This document shows positions 48,711 through 57,305 of a DNA stretch of 64,000 nucleotides, piece after piece. The DNA is taken from contig NZ_CP160453.1 of assembly GCF_040744945.1 (NCBI RefSeq), positions 992,001-1,056,000 on the forward strand, read 5' to 3'. This DNA is from Saccharothrix sp. HUAS TT1. Lineage in GTDB: Bacteria; Actinomycetota; Actinomycetes; Mycobacteriales; Pseudonocardiaceae. The translations under genes and the position numbers were made by a program. The notes below the pieces were generated by a model that saw only the letters and a program-made list of their open reading frames with translations, made no database searches and was not told where the DNA came from. The first letter of the stretch is position 1, and each line of letters starts with the position of its first letter.

Positions 48711-48886
48711 GCGCGAGTCGAACCCTCACGCCCCGCGTGTCGAACGCTCACGTCGGGCGAGTCGAACGTTCGCGTACCGCGTGTCCTACGTTCGGGACGT
48801 GAGAGTCCTACGTTCAGGGCGCGAGAGTCCTACGTTGGGAGTGCGAGAGTCCTACGTTGGGGATCGGTGAGTTCTACGTTCGGGTT
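48711..48886. repeat. 22-bp intergenic repeat array D (eight units)
   Basis: The GTC(GA/CT)AC or GTTCTAC core begins at 48717, 48739, 48761, 48783, 48805, 48827, 48849 and 48871: eight units at exactly 22-bp spacing. The first three units read GTCGAAC, the later ones GTCCTAC or GTTCTAC, so the array has diverged along its length. It lies just after the SGNH stop in a convergent gap. There are no unique spacers, which rules out CRISPR. Confidence 0.92.
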
Positions 48887-48911
48887 CGAGGTCAGGGGTC
48901 GGGGAGGGTCC

Positions 48912-49045
48912 GGCTTGATTTGACATGGGGCCCTTACGGGCACCCTATGCAGGCCAAAGCCGGCAGGCCCGGCGGGGAAGAGCGTCCCGCCAGGCCTGCC
49001 GGCTTCGACCAGCCTATGGCACCCGAACCCATGTCAAATCAAGCC
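48912..49045. repeat. 134-bp nested inverted-repeat element
   Basis: Perfect 18-bp terminal inverted repeats (48912-48929 and 49028-49045) enclose a 13-bp perfect inner repeat (48957-48969 with 48993-49005), which itself encloses GGCGGG/CCCGCC (48971-48976 with 48986-48991). As RNA it would fold into a long branched stem; as DNA it looks like a MITE without visible target duplications. No coding capacity is seen. Confidence 0.75.
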
Positions 49046-49097
49046 TCTGCGGGGCGTTGCGGATGGGTGGCTGGGTGGCGAGAGTTGGGTGGACAGG

Positions 49098-49137
49098 CCG
49101 CTGGGCCGGTGCTCTCCCCCGAACGCCGGCCCAGCGG
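49098..49137 (-). terminator. Hairpin downstream of the SARP gene
   Basis: CCGCTGGGCCGG (49098-49109) pairs perfectly with CCGGCCCAGCGG (49126-49137). A second inverted repeat, GGTGGCT with AGCCACC, follows within 49140-49185. Both lie 70-160 bp beyond the SARP stop. The rest of 49046-49255 holds no gene. Confidence 0.55.
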
Positions 49138-49255
49138 GTTGGGTGGCTTTCCCCCCTGGTTCCCCCTACCAAGAGCCACCCGGCGCTGACCGCGACTCGC
49201 TTGATCAGCGCGCCTCCAAGTTCCCACGACTTCGTGCGTTCGAGCTAAACAGCGG

Positions 49256-52048
49256 CTAAACCCCGGTGGTCACGGCTTCAAGAGCCGTTCGGACCAACAT
49301 CGCGCGGGGTGAGCCGAGGCGTTCGAACAACCGAAGCGATTCCGCGAGCTCCGCTTGTGCGGCGACTCGTTCTCCGCGTTTGGCCAGGACCGATCCGAGC
49401 ACTTGGCGGCCGAACGCCTCTTCGAACTGCATCGAGCCGCCCCGGGTCAGTTCGACGCCCTGCCTCGCGTGTTCTTCGGCTTCGGGGAGGAGGCCCAGTT
49501 CGGAGTAGAGCTCGGCCAGGTTGTTCATGGCGACGGCGTACGCGCGTTCGTCGCCGCTGCGGTGGTAGATCTCCATTGCCTGGAACTGGTGCCGGGCGGC
49601 CGATTCGGGCTGGCCCAGGCGTTGTTCGACCTGGGCGAGGTTGTTGAGCACGGTGGCTTCGCCGAGGGCGTCGCCGTCGCGGCGGGCCAGGTCGACGGCT
49701 TCGCGGTGGTGTTGCAGGGCTTCTTCCACGCGTCCTTCGGCGACCAGTGCCAGTGCCAGTTGGTCGAGGGTCATCACGAGGTAGCGGGGTTCGGCCAGGT
49801 CCATTGCGATGCGGTGCGCGACTTGTGCTTGTTCCAGTGTTCCGCGCAGGACGCCGGCCCGGTTGTTGATGTCGTGCATGGCGTGCAGCACGAGCATTTC
49901 GCCGCGTCTGTCGCCGATCACCCGGGCTGATGCCAGGCCGAATTCGGCGATGCCGCGCCATTCCCGCCGAACGTGCCTGGTGACGCAGTAGGTGTGCACG
50001 AGTCGCACGAGTTGCCAGACCTGCCGGTGCAGGCTCGCCTCGGCGCCCGCGTGCACCAGGGCGATGATGTTGGACCACTCCTTGTCGAACCAGGACAGCG
50101 CCTGGTCGGATGTGGCGGGCCTGGGCGCGGTGTGGCCGCCGGTGAAGTCGAGGCCGTCGGACACCGGGCGGATCAGGCGGCGGGCGTGGTCGCAGGCGCA
50201 CAGGTAGTGGCCCATCAGCCGGCGCAGGCCGCGTTCGTGGTGTTCGACGACGCCACGCGCGTACAGGCGGACCAGGTCGTGCAGGACGAAGCCGCCCCGC
50301 CACTGCTCGGTGACGAGGTGCGCGTCGGCGAGGTCGGCCAGGCGGGCGGCGGCGGTGGTCAGGTCGATGTCGCAGACGGCGGCGATGGCGTGCGGGCTCA
50401 CCCAGCGGCCCGGCACCAGGCCGGTGGCGCGGAAGGTCTCGGCCAGTTCCGGTGGGAGGTTGCGGTAGGACACGGCGAGGGCGCGTTCGACGCCGACGCC
50501 GGTGTCCGCGAGGTCCAACGTGCGGAGGCGGGCGGCGTCGTCGGAGAGCTGGGACACCAGGGCCTCGACCGTCCACTCGGGACTGAAGACGAGCTTGGCG
50601 GCGGCGATGCGCAGGGCCAGGGGCAGGTTGCCGCACAGCTCCGCCAGCATCCGGACGGCGGACGGCTCCTGGTCGGAGAGCGGCTTCCCCACCACTTCGT
50701 CCACCAGCCGCACGGCTTCCTCGTCGGACAGGGTGTCGAGGGTCAACATCCTCGCGCCGTTGCTGACGACCAGTGATTCCAGGCGACGGCGGCTGGTCAC
50801 CAGGGCCACCGAGCCCGCCCCGGGCGGCAGCAGCAGCCGGACGTGCTCGGGGTCCCACGCGTCGTCCAGGACGACGAGGACGCGGCGCTTGGCCAGGACG
50901 GAGCGGTAGAGGCCGACGCGGTCGTCCAGGTCGCGGGGCAGGCCGTCGGGTGGCACGCCGAGCGCGAGCAGGAACCTGGCCAGGACCTCGGTCGGCTCCT
51001 GGGGCGCCCGGCCCGGCGCGAAGCCGTTGAGGGGCGCGAACAGCAGGCCGTCGGGGAACTGCTCGGCGCGGCGGTGGCCCCAGGTGACGGCCAGCTCGCT
51101 CTTGCCGATGCCGGGCGCCCCGTTGACCACGGCGATGGTGGTGGTGGCCAGGTCGCGGGAGTCGCACAGGCGGTCCAGCCAGGCCAGTTCCTCGTCGCGG
51201 CCGATGAAGCCGCTCGCGGCGGCGGGGAGCTGCGCGGGCACGACGACGCCGGGGCGCGGCGGCACGAGGGCTGGTTCGGCGAGACCCGGTGAGCTGAGCC
51301 CCGGGTCGTCGCGCAGCACCTGCTCGTGCAGCACGCGCAGGCCGGGGCCGGGGTCGATGCCGAGCTCGTCCACGACGCGGCGGTGGAAGCGCTGGTAGGC
51401 CTCCAGCGCGTCGGCGCGCTGGCCCGACCGGTACAGCGCGCGCATCATGTGCGCGACGAGCCGTTCGCGGTACGGGAACTCGTTGACCAGCTGGCGCAGT
51501 TCGCCGACCAGTTCCAGGTGCCTGCCCAGTTCCAGCTCGGCCTCGATGCGCTCCTCCAGCGCCGCCAGCCGCAGCTCCTCCAGGTCGGTGGTGACCGGGT
51601 CGCCCGGCACGTCCGACAGCACCTGGCCCCGCCACAGGCCGAGCGACTCGCGCAGCAGCTGGGCGCGGATCGGGGCGGGCTTGCCCCTGGCGCTCGACAC
51701 GAGCTGCCTGGCCCGGTGGAAGTCGAGCCGCCACGGGTCGACGGACAGCTGGTAGCCCGGCGGGGTGGTGAGGATGCGCGCCGAGCCCGCCGGGTCGGCC
51801 TCCTCCAGCATCCGGCGCAGCCGCGACACGTAGCCGTGCACGATGGTCCTGGCCGTGGCGGGCGGCTCGTCGGTCCACAGGCTGTCCACGATCTCGTCGA
51901 TCGGGACGACCCGGTTGGCCTGCAGCACCAGCATCGCGAGCAGGCCGCGCATCCCCTTGCGGCCGATGACGAGTTGTCGGCCGTCCGCCAGCACCTGCAA
52001 CGGTCCGAGGACGCCGAACTCCAACCCGCTCTTGCTCCGGTCAGCCAT
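49256..52048 (-). CDS. AfsR/SARP-family regulator with NB-ARC and TPR domains
   Basis: A 930-residue multidomain activator. An OmpR-like winged helix and BTAD domain fill about residues 1-245, an NB-ARC/STAND ATPase about 270-560 with Walker A GAPGIGKS and Walker B VLVVLDD, and TPR repeats about 640-925. Such proteins switch on secondary-metabolite or developmental genes in actinomycetes; the target here is unknown, as no biosynthetic cluster is in the window. ATG 52048 starts the DNA-binding domain; an ATG at 52075 would add nine residues. Confidence 0.9.
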   Translation of the reverse strand: MADRSKSGLEFGVLGPLQVLADGRQLVIGRKGMRGLLAMLVLQANRVVPIDEIVDSLWTDEPPATARTIVHGYVSRLRRMLEEADPAGSARILTTPPGYQLSVDPWRLDFHRARQLVSSARGKPAPIRAQLLRESLGLWRGQVLSDVPGDPVTTDLEELRLAALEERIEAELELGRHLELVGELRQLVNEFPYRERLVAHMMRALYRSGQRADALEAYQRFHRRVVDELGIDPGPGLRVLHEQVLRDDPGLSSPGLAEPALVPPRPGVVVPAQLPAAASGFIGRDEELAWLDRLCDSRDLATTTIAVVNGAPGIGKSELAVTWGHRRAEQFPDGLLFAPLNGFAPGRAPQEPTEVLARFLLALGVPPDGLPRDLDDRVGLYRSVLAKRRVLVVLDDAWDPEHVRLLLPPGAGSVALVTSRRRLESLVVSNGARMLTLDTLSDEEAVRLVDEVVGKPLSDQEPSAVRMLAELCGNLPLALRIAAAKLVFSPEWTVEALVSQLSDDAARLRTLDLADTGVGVERALAVSYRNLPPELAETFRATGLVPGRWVSPHAIAAVCDIDLTTAAARLADLADAHLVTEQWRGGFVLHDLVRLYARGVVEHHERGLRRLMGHYLCACDHARRLIRPVSDGLDFTGGHTAPRPATSDQALSWFDKEWSNIIALVHAGAEASLHRQVWQLVRLVHTYCVTRHVRREWRGIAEFGLASARVIGDRRGEMLVLHAMHDINNRAGVLRGTLEQAQVAHRIAMDLAEPRYLVMTLDQLALALVAEGRVEEALQHHREAVDLARRDGDALGEATVLNNLAQVEQRLGQPESAARHQFQAMEIYHRSGDERAYAVAMNNLAELYSELGLLPEAEEHARQGVELTRGGSMQFEEAFGRQVLGSVLAKRGERVAAQAELAESLRLFERLGSPRAMLVRTALEAVTTGV

Positions 52049-52217
52049 GCCCCTCCCCCGCTCGCGCACCCCCACGGCTGGTCACTGGATCAGGTACGTC
52101 CGGACGCCCGTTGGATACCTGTGAGTAGATGTTGCTTGCTCAACTAGTCGTGCTCCCATGACCGGACGGCCGGCCGACGGCTAGGGTTCTCCTCCCGGAG
52201 CGAGTGCAGGAGGGCGA

Positions 52218-53258
52218 GTGCCGCGCGAGCCGATGGACGTGGTCGACCGTGGCGCCGCCTGCCTGTTGGGCGGCGCGCTGGGCGACGCCCTCGGCGCGCC
52301 CATCCAGTACCTGGGGTGGGCCGACATCCAGCGGGACCACGGCCCCGAGGGCGTGCTGGAGCCGCCGCGCCCGGCGCTGGTCACCGACGACACGCAGCTG
52401 ACGCTGTTCACCGCGGACGGCTACCTGCGGGCGTGGGTGCGGGGGCGGACGACCGGCGAGTGGGACCCCATCGAGGTGGTCTGGCAGAGCTACCGGCGGT
52501 GGCTCGTCACCCAGCAGGTGGCCGCGCCCGAGCCGGGGTCGGCCGGGCTGATCGGCGACGAGCGGCTGTACTCCAGCCGGTCGCCGGGGTTGACGTGCCT
52601 GCGCGCGCTGGCCGCCGACGTGCCGCCGACGCCGGAGGAGCCGCACAACGAGTCGTCCGGCTGCAACGGCGTGACGCGCACCGCGCCGGCCGGGTTCGCG
52701 CCGAGCGCCGAGATCGCCTACGACCTGGGGTGCCGGTTCGCCGCGCTGACCCACGGCGGCACCGGCGGGTGGGTGTCCGGTGGGGCGTTCTCGCTGCTCA
52801 TCCACCTGCTGGCGGTGCGCGGCAGGCCGATCCGGGAGGCCGTGGACCAGGTCATCGGACGGGTGCTGCGGGACGACCCGTACACCGCGAACACGTTGAA
52901 CCGGGCGGTGGTGTTCGCCGACGAGCACCGGGCGCTCGGGTTCGACTCGGTGCGGGTGGACCGGCTGGGCAGCGGCTGGACCGGGCCGGAGGCGCTGGCG
53001 ATCGCCGTGCACACGGTGCTGGTGTACCCGAAGCGGGCGCAGTTCGTGGACGCGCTGCGGGCGGCGGCCAACCACTCCGGCGGCAGCGACGCGACGGCGG
53101 CGCTGACCGGGAACGTCCTGGGCGCGATGCACGGCACGGCGGCGCTGCCGCGGGACTGGCTGGCGGGGCTGGAGCTGGTGGACCTGCTCACCCAGCTGGG
53201 CGCGGACCTGGGGCGCTCGGTGACGGGTCAGGAGTTCGACTTCGCCCGGTACGGGTGA
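52218..53258 (+). CDS. ADP-ribosylglycohydrolase family protein
   Basis: A 346-residue DraG-type hydrolase that would remove ADP-ribose from proteins or small molecules. The two-metal site motifs are recognisable: GGALGDALGAP, VTDDTQLT with adjacent Asp-Asp-Thr, and HSGGSDATAALTGNVLGA near residue 290. The usual GDxDT reads SDAT, so one ligand may differ. The sequence SGCNGVTRTAP replaces the common NGAAMRVAP. GTG 52218 follows GGAGG. It is divergent from the SARP gene and convergent with the cyclase/STAND set. Confidence 0.86.
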   Translation: MPREPMDVVDRGAACLLGGALGDALGAPIQYLGWADIQRDHGPEGVLEPPRPALVTDDTQLTLFTADGYLRAWVRGRTTGEWDPIEVVWQSYRRWLVTQQVAAPEPGSAGLIGDERLYSSRSPGLTCLRALAADVPPTPEEPHNESSGCNGVTRTAPAGFAPSAEIAYDLGCRFAALTHGGTGGWVSGGAFSLLIHLLAVRGRPIREAVDQVIGRVLRDDPYTANTLNRAVVFADEHRALGFDSVRVDRLGSGWTGPEALAIAVHTVLVYPKRAQFVDALRAAANHSGGSDATAALTGNVLGAMHGTAALPRDWLAGLELVDLLTQLGADLGRSVTGQEFDFARYG

Positions 53259-53307
53259 AGCCGGCCTCGGCACGCACGTTCCCGAAAGCGTGCGACCGAG
53301 GCCGGCT
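53259..53307. terminator. Strong hairpin terminator after the ADP-ribosylglycohydrolase gene
   Basis: AGCCGGCCTCGG (53259-53270) pairs perfectly with CCGAGGCCGGCT (53296-53307), with CGCAC/GTGCG pairing inside. It begins directly after the stop codon and could also stop transcription coming from the other side. Confidence 0.85.
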
Positions 53308-53502
53308 CTCCACGCGGTCTGCACGAGGACACGCCCCGAGCGCGGAACTCGGCTGACCTGGCCGTGGAGCGGGAAAACCCGTGGCGGAACCGTAGCAGAG
53401 CGCGTGTGGGCGAACACGCGCGGCCCACGTCTGCCCAGCTTGGTCCAGTACCGGTGGATCCGGCTGTTGACCACTCCGGACAGGCGCGACGTCGCCGACC
53501 GC

Positions 53503-54543
53503 TCAGACATCACCCCGCGCCGACTCGGGCGGTTCGTCATCGGAGTTCCACTCGGACACCCCATAGCGCTCACGTGCTCGCTGGGCGCGGTCCGGAGCCT
53601 CGTGCTGCTCCAGCAACGCTGCGAGCTGGTGGCCGAACACCGGGTGGTCGTCGGGGTCGAGCAGCACATCGTCGTGAGGTGCGGGCACGTCCTCGGTGAC
53701 GATCCCGTGCCCGTTGACGGTGAACGACGCCGCAGGCGGGCCGTCGACCGGGCTCCGCCGGAACAGCTCGTCCACCTCACGGTCGCCGGCGGCGGCCGAG
53801 AGCCGGGCGAACGTGCTGATCAGGTCCACGGCCTCGCGCACCTGCCCGGTGTTGCGGGCCAGCCACCACACCACCGTGCTGCCGGTGGTGGCCAGCACGT
53901 CCTGCCCGAGGTAGGCGCGGACGGCCCGCTCGGCGGCGACCTCCTGCTCCCACACCTGCTGCTGCTTGCGCATGTCCGCCACCCGCCGCAGTCGATCGCG
54001 GTCGTCCGGTTCGAGCTCCAGGCGGACGTCGGTCGCCCAGGCCACGACCCGCCGACTCGGGTCGTTCTCCCGCTGCCCCAGAACAGCGGCCAAGGCGTGT
54101 GCGGCGCCTTCGTCCTCCGGGCGACGGCCGGCGGTGAACCGCAGGGCGCGCTGCACCACGGCATCCGTCGCCACGGCTGCGGGCTCCGCGTGGTCGACGG
54201 CGTTCGGGTGGGACTGCCAGTGCACCGTGCAGGCGAACGTGAACCTGTAGTCGGACAGCGCGCTCGGCAGGCTCACCGCCGTCAGTGGCCGGTCCAGGGC
54301 ACGGACCGGCTCGGGCTCGGGCGGCACGGCGTGCCGCGCTTGGTGGCGCAGCTCCGCCGCCCGCAGCTCCCGCTGCTCGCGCCGCTGCCTGCGCTGTCCC
54401 ACCGCCACCACCGAGACAGCCGACAGCACCACCGCGACCAGGGCGATCACCCACGTCGGCCAGCCGGCTGCGACGCCGACGGTGATCGGCAGCACCAGCG
54501 ACGCGGCGACTGCCACCGCGGCTTCGGTCGTGTCATCGGTCAT
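53503..54543 (-). CDS. Two-TM membrane protein of the cyclase/STAND set
   Basis: A 346-residue protein that I cannot assign to a named family. Two transmembrane helices lie at about residues 8-27 and 29-49, followed by a basic Arg/Gln-rich coil and a soluble domain. Its middle (ALSDYRFTFACTVHW to VVWWLARN, about 95-230) has the beta-strand-then-long-charged-helix pattern of SPFH/band-7-like proteins, a weak match. It overlaps the STAND-like gene by four bases and may be the membrane-acting output of the set. Role is inferred from context. Confidence 0.6.
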   Translation of the reverse strand: MTDDTTEAAVAVAASLVLPITVGVAAGWPTWVIALVAVVLSAVSVVAVGQRRQRREQRELRAAELRHQARHAVPPEPEPVRALDRPLTAVSLPSALSDYRFTFACTVHWQSHPNAVDHAEPAAVATDAVVQRALRFTAGRRPEDEGAAHALAAVLGQRENDPSRRVVAWATDVRLELEPDDRDRLRRVADMRKQQQVWEQEVAAERAVRAYLGQDVLATTGSTVVWWLARNTGQVREAVDLISTFARLSAAAGDREVDELFRRSPVDGPPAASFTVNGHGIVTEDVPAPHDDVLLDPDDHPVFGHQLAALLEQHEAPDRAQRARERYGVSEWNSDDEPPESARGDV

Positions 54544-56417
54544 CGGTGGTCCTCCACGTTCGTCACCCCGGCGAGCCGGTTCAGGCCCAGCTCCGAGTCG
54601 ATCAGCGGTCGCAGCAGGGCGGCGTCGCCCGACGCCCGCGCGGCGAGGTACAGGTCGTTGAGCAGGCGCGGCCGTCCACCACAGGCCGTCACCAGCAGCC
54701 CGACGTCCCGGTCCAGCCAGTGGCGCAGCACGGGTGGCGGCACGGCCTCGGCGCCCGACGCCAGCACCTGCCCCCAGGCGGTAGCCAGGTTCCGGCGGGT
54801 GAAGTGCCCTTGGAGCAGGTGCGGTGGCACGTCGAGGTCGAAGAGGATCGCGTGGTCCTCGGGCCGCAGGCCGCGCTCGACGAACCGCTGCAACAGGCGG
54901 CGCTGGAACTTCCGGCGGTGCACCAGGTCCAGCAACGCCTGCCGCGCCTCACCGCGCACCTCGTCGTCGCGGTGTCGAGTGAGGTTGTGCAGGCGCACCA
55001 GGGCCTGCGTCGGCCAGTTGGGCGCGATCGCCACCGCACAGGCGGTGATCAGCACTTGGGCGTACTCCGGCGCCAGGTCGGTGGCCCGCGACCGGTCGTA
55101 GACGTGTTTGCGGAAGGCCCAGGACCACCGCACGTCCTCCAGCCCGGCGGTCAGCAGCCGCAGCGCGAGGTCCGGCCGCGCACCCGAACCCCAGCGCTGG
55201 GCCAGACCGGTGAGGTGCTCCAGCCGCCCGGTGGCCAGGACCTGCTCGGCCAACCGCGCCGCGAGGTCGGTCGCGGTCCGGTCGTCCACGTCGCGCAGCA
55301 CGACGGCGGACCCCACCCAGTCCGGCACCCGGTCGCGGAGGTCGGGGAAGTAGGTCCAGAAGTGGGTGCGCACCGCGCGGTCGAGCCCGAGCGACGTGAA
55401 CGAGACCGTGCGCGCGCCCCCGGTTCGCAGGCCGATTCGCGTCATGCGCTCGGCGAGGTAGGCGCCGTCGAGCGCGTGGAAGTCCTCTTCGGGCAGCTCC
55501 ACCTGCTTGCGGAACGCGGCCTCGGCCTGGACCAGCGCTTCCAGCGGCGCTCCGGACAAGAACGCCGCGACCACTATCAACGCCCGCGTCCCGCCGTCCT
55601 GGTGCTTCTGGAACAGCTCCGCAGCTTCCGCGTCCCGGCGGACCTGCGCGGACGTCGCGGCCCGGAGCCACTCCTCCACCGTGCCGCCGGGGTCGGCGTC
55701 CCTCGCCTCCAGCGCCAACCGCGCGAGTTCGGCCACCTCGCGCGGGGAGGCGGTGGCCAGGTGCTCCCGGACGTCGGCAGGCACCTCGAACTCACCGACC
55801 CGCAGGTGCGCCTTGAGCACGCGGTCGCCCGACGGCGGGTCGACCGACGCGACCAGCGCGGTGAGCGAGTCGGCCAACAGGTGCCGCTGGTCCAGCCGCA
55901 CGATGACGACGAACCGCGCGCGCTTGGCCGCCACCGCCGCCCGGTACGCCTCCAGTTCGGGTCGCATCCGGTCCAGCCGCTCCGAGTCGGTACCGGTCAG
56001 GTCGAGCAGCAGCCGCTCGTCCTCGGCGATCTCGGCCGGGTCGAGCGCGGGCTCGTCATCCTCGGCCCGGTCGGTCAGCTCGCGCAGCTCGGTGAGGCCG
56101 GTCTCACCGTTCCGGGTGAGCAGCATGAGGGCCGCGGTGCGCAAGCCCGCGCCGTCCGGGCCGGTCAGCACGACCGTTCCGGGTGCGATGAGGGCGTGCA
56201 CGGGGAACCGGCCGGGCGGCACGAACCGCTCGGCCAGCCAGCGGACGAGGTCGTCGGCGACGAGCCTGGCCTCACGCCGCCTGCGGCGCACCTCGTAGAT
56301 GTGGTTGGTGACGTGCTCGCCGCGGATGGTGTAGGTCGTGATGTCACCGTGGTGGATGTGGTCGCGGCTCTGGTGCACGTCGCCTTGGACGTCCCCGGCG
56401 GTGTTCCAGCCGGTCAC
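54540..56417 (-). CDS. STAND-like signalling protein with N-terminal amyloid-like motif
   Basis: A 625-residue protein. Residues 4-24 hold GDVQGDVHQSRDHIHHG, a repeat-like motif also found at the end of the upstream cyclase-like protein. A P-loop-like GPDGAGLRT (86-94) follows but lacks the Walker A lysine, so nucleotide hydrolysis is doubtful. The rest is helical and charged, ending in HEAT/TPR-like repeats without clear domain names. Actinomycetes contain many such inactive STAND relatives in conflict loci. GTG 56417 overlaps the upstream stop (GTGA). Function is not known. Confidence 0.65.
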   Translation of the reverse strand: MTGWNTAGDVQGDVHQSRDHIHHGDITTYTIRGEHVTNHIYEVRRRRREARLVADDLVRWLAERFVPPGRFPVHALIAPGTVVLTGPDGAGLRTAALMLLTRNGETGLTELRELTDRAEDDEPALDPAEIAEDERLLLDLTGTDSERLDRMRPELEAYRAAVAAKRARFVVIVRLDQRHLLADSLTALVASVDPPSGDRVLKAHLRVGEFEVPADVREHLATASPREVAELARLALEARDADPGGTVEEWLRAATSAQVRRDAEAAELFQKHQDGGTRALIVVAAFLSGAPLEALVQAEAAFRKQVELPEEDFHALDGAYLAERMTRIGLRTGGARTVSFTSLGLDRAVRTHFWTYFPDLRDRVPDWVGSAVVLRDVDDRTATDLAARLAEQVLATGRLEHLTGLAQRWGSGARPDLALRLLTAGLEDVRWSWAFRKHVYDRSRATDLAPEYAQVLITACAVAIAPNWPTQALVRLHNLTRHRDDEVRGEARQALLDLVHRRKFQRRLLQRFVERGLRPEDHAILFDLDVPPHLLQGHFTRRNLATAWGQVLASGAEAVPPPVLRHWLDRDVGLLVTACGGRPRLLNDLYLAARASGDAALLRPLIDSELGLNRLAGVTNVEDHR

Positions 56418-56509
56418 CGCTGACCGCGCAGGTGGAAGTTGGTGCCGCCGTGCTGGACGTGGTCCCGGCTCTGGTGCACGTCGCCGTGGACGGTGCCCAC
56501 GCTGTTCCA
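56346..56509 (-). repeat. 63-bp direct repeat encoding the shared signalling motif
   Basis: 56346-56408 (STAND N-terminus) and 56447-56509 (cyclase C-terminus) are direct repeats 101 bp apart that agree at about 52 of 63 bases. Both encode GxVxGDVHQSRDHxxHG in frame, so the duplication spans a gene boundary and places the same motif on two proteins. Confidence 0.85.
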
Positions 56510-57205
56510 CGCGTCCGGCCGCTCCTCCGGCTCCGGTCGCCGCGGTTCCTCCGTCGCGGCGGGCCGCGGCAGGAAACCATCGCGCAGCAGGCCGCCCGTG
56601 GGCGACGGAACCCGCAGGTAGGCCGTGCCCTCGAACGTCTTCACCCGCACCGGCACCGGTACGTACAGCTCCGGCGGGTCGGCTGCGTAGCCGGACAGCA
56701 CCGCGTCCTCGTACGCCCGTTCGGACACGATGGCGGCAACCCGCGTGGTCGGTCCCGAGCGGGTCAGCAGCTCTTTGACCGGCTCGGCATCGAGCAGCCG
56801 GTGGTTCTCGATCCGCGCCCGGCCGCTGCCCGTGCTGACCCCGTCGCGGTTCGGATCGGTGATCGGTCCGACGGTCACGCTGGCCCGCATCCGCAGCTCC
56901 GCCGGGTGCGCGCCGACCGTGGCGCGGTAGTCCAGCTCGTCCTGCAGGGACCGCAGGAACGGGTTCAGCAGCAACGGCAGCACTGCCGACGGGAACCCGA
57001 CCGCGTGGCCGTCACCGGTGGACTCCCCGAACCGCCGGTCCCGCCACACCTCCACCTCTCCGCACCGCTCGAACGCGCCGCGCAGGATGCCCGGGATCGC
57101 GTCGGTCAGCTCTGCGTGGTGCCTGCTCTTCAGGCCGCTGAAGTCCTTGACGTCCACCACCAGCAGCGCGCGGTACGGCGGCAGCTCCGCCCGGTCCTGC
57201 TCCAC
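56414..57205 (-). CDS. Class III nucleotide-cyclase-like protein with C-terminal amyloid-like motif
   Basis: A 263-residue protein. Residues 11-200 resemble the class III cyclase fold: ALLVVDVKDFSGL holds the first metal Asp (D18) and GESTGDGHAVGF the second (D65). Glu61 replaces the purine-choosing Lys of adenylate cyclases, as in guanylate cyclases. The catalytic Asn-x3-Arg is not clear (IENHRLLDA instead). A Pro/Glu linker leads to the C-terminal GTVHGDVHQSRDHVQHGG motif (237-254). The product, if any, cannot be told; pyrimidine cyclases of the Pycsar type are also divergent. GTG 57205 has GAGGAGG upstream. Confidence 0.7.
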   Translation of the reverse strand: MEQDRAELPPYRALLVVDVKDFSGLKSRHHAELTDAIPGILRGAFERCGEVEVWRDRRFGESTGDGHAVGFPSAVLPLLLNPFLRSLQDELDYRATVGAHPAELRMRASVTVGPITDPNRDGVSTGSGRARIENHRLLDAEPVKELLTRSGPTTRVAAIVSERAYEDAVLSGYAADPPELYVPVPVRVKTFEGTAYLRVPSPTGGLLRDGFLPRPAATEEPRRPEPEERPDAWNSVGTVHGDVHQSRDHVQHGGTNFHLRGQR

Positions 57206-57289
57206 GGTCCCCTCCTCGTCGCTCGACTCGCGACTTGGAGGGTTCCGACTTCACCGCGGGTGAGTTGTCCGCCGCCGGACACATCAAAG

Positions 57290-57305
57290 ATGACTCAGGT
57301 CACAC
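57290..57305. promoter_or_regulatory. Candidate Crp-type operator before the cyclase gene
   Basis: GATGA-N6-TCACA fits the Crp consensus TGTGA-N6-TCACA at eight of ten arm positions. It overlaps the stop codon of the crp gene and lies 85 bp upstream of the cyclase start, so the sensor may regulate the downstream set. Confidence 0.45.

Noticed and set aside
48711..48886. Tandem repeats as a CRISPR array
   Set aside because: Units are contiguous with 22-bp period and no unique spacers, and no cas gene is present.
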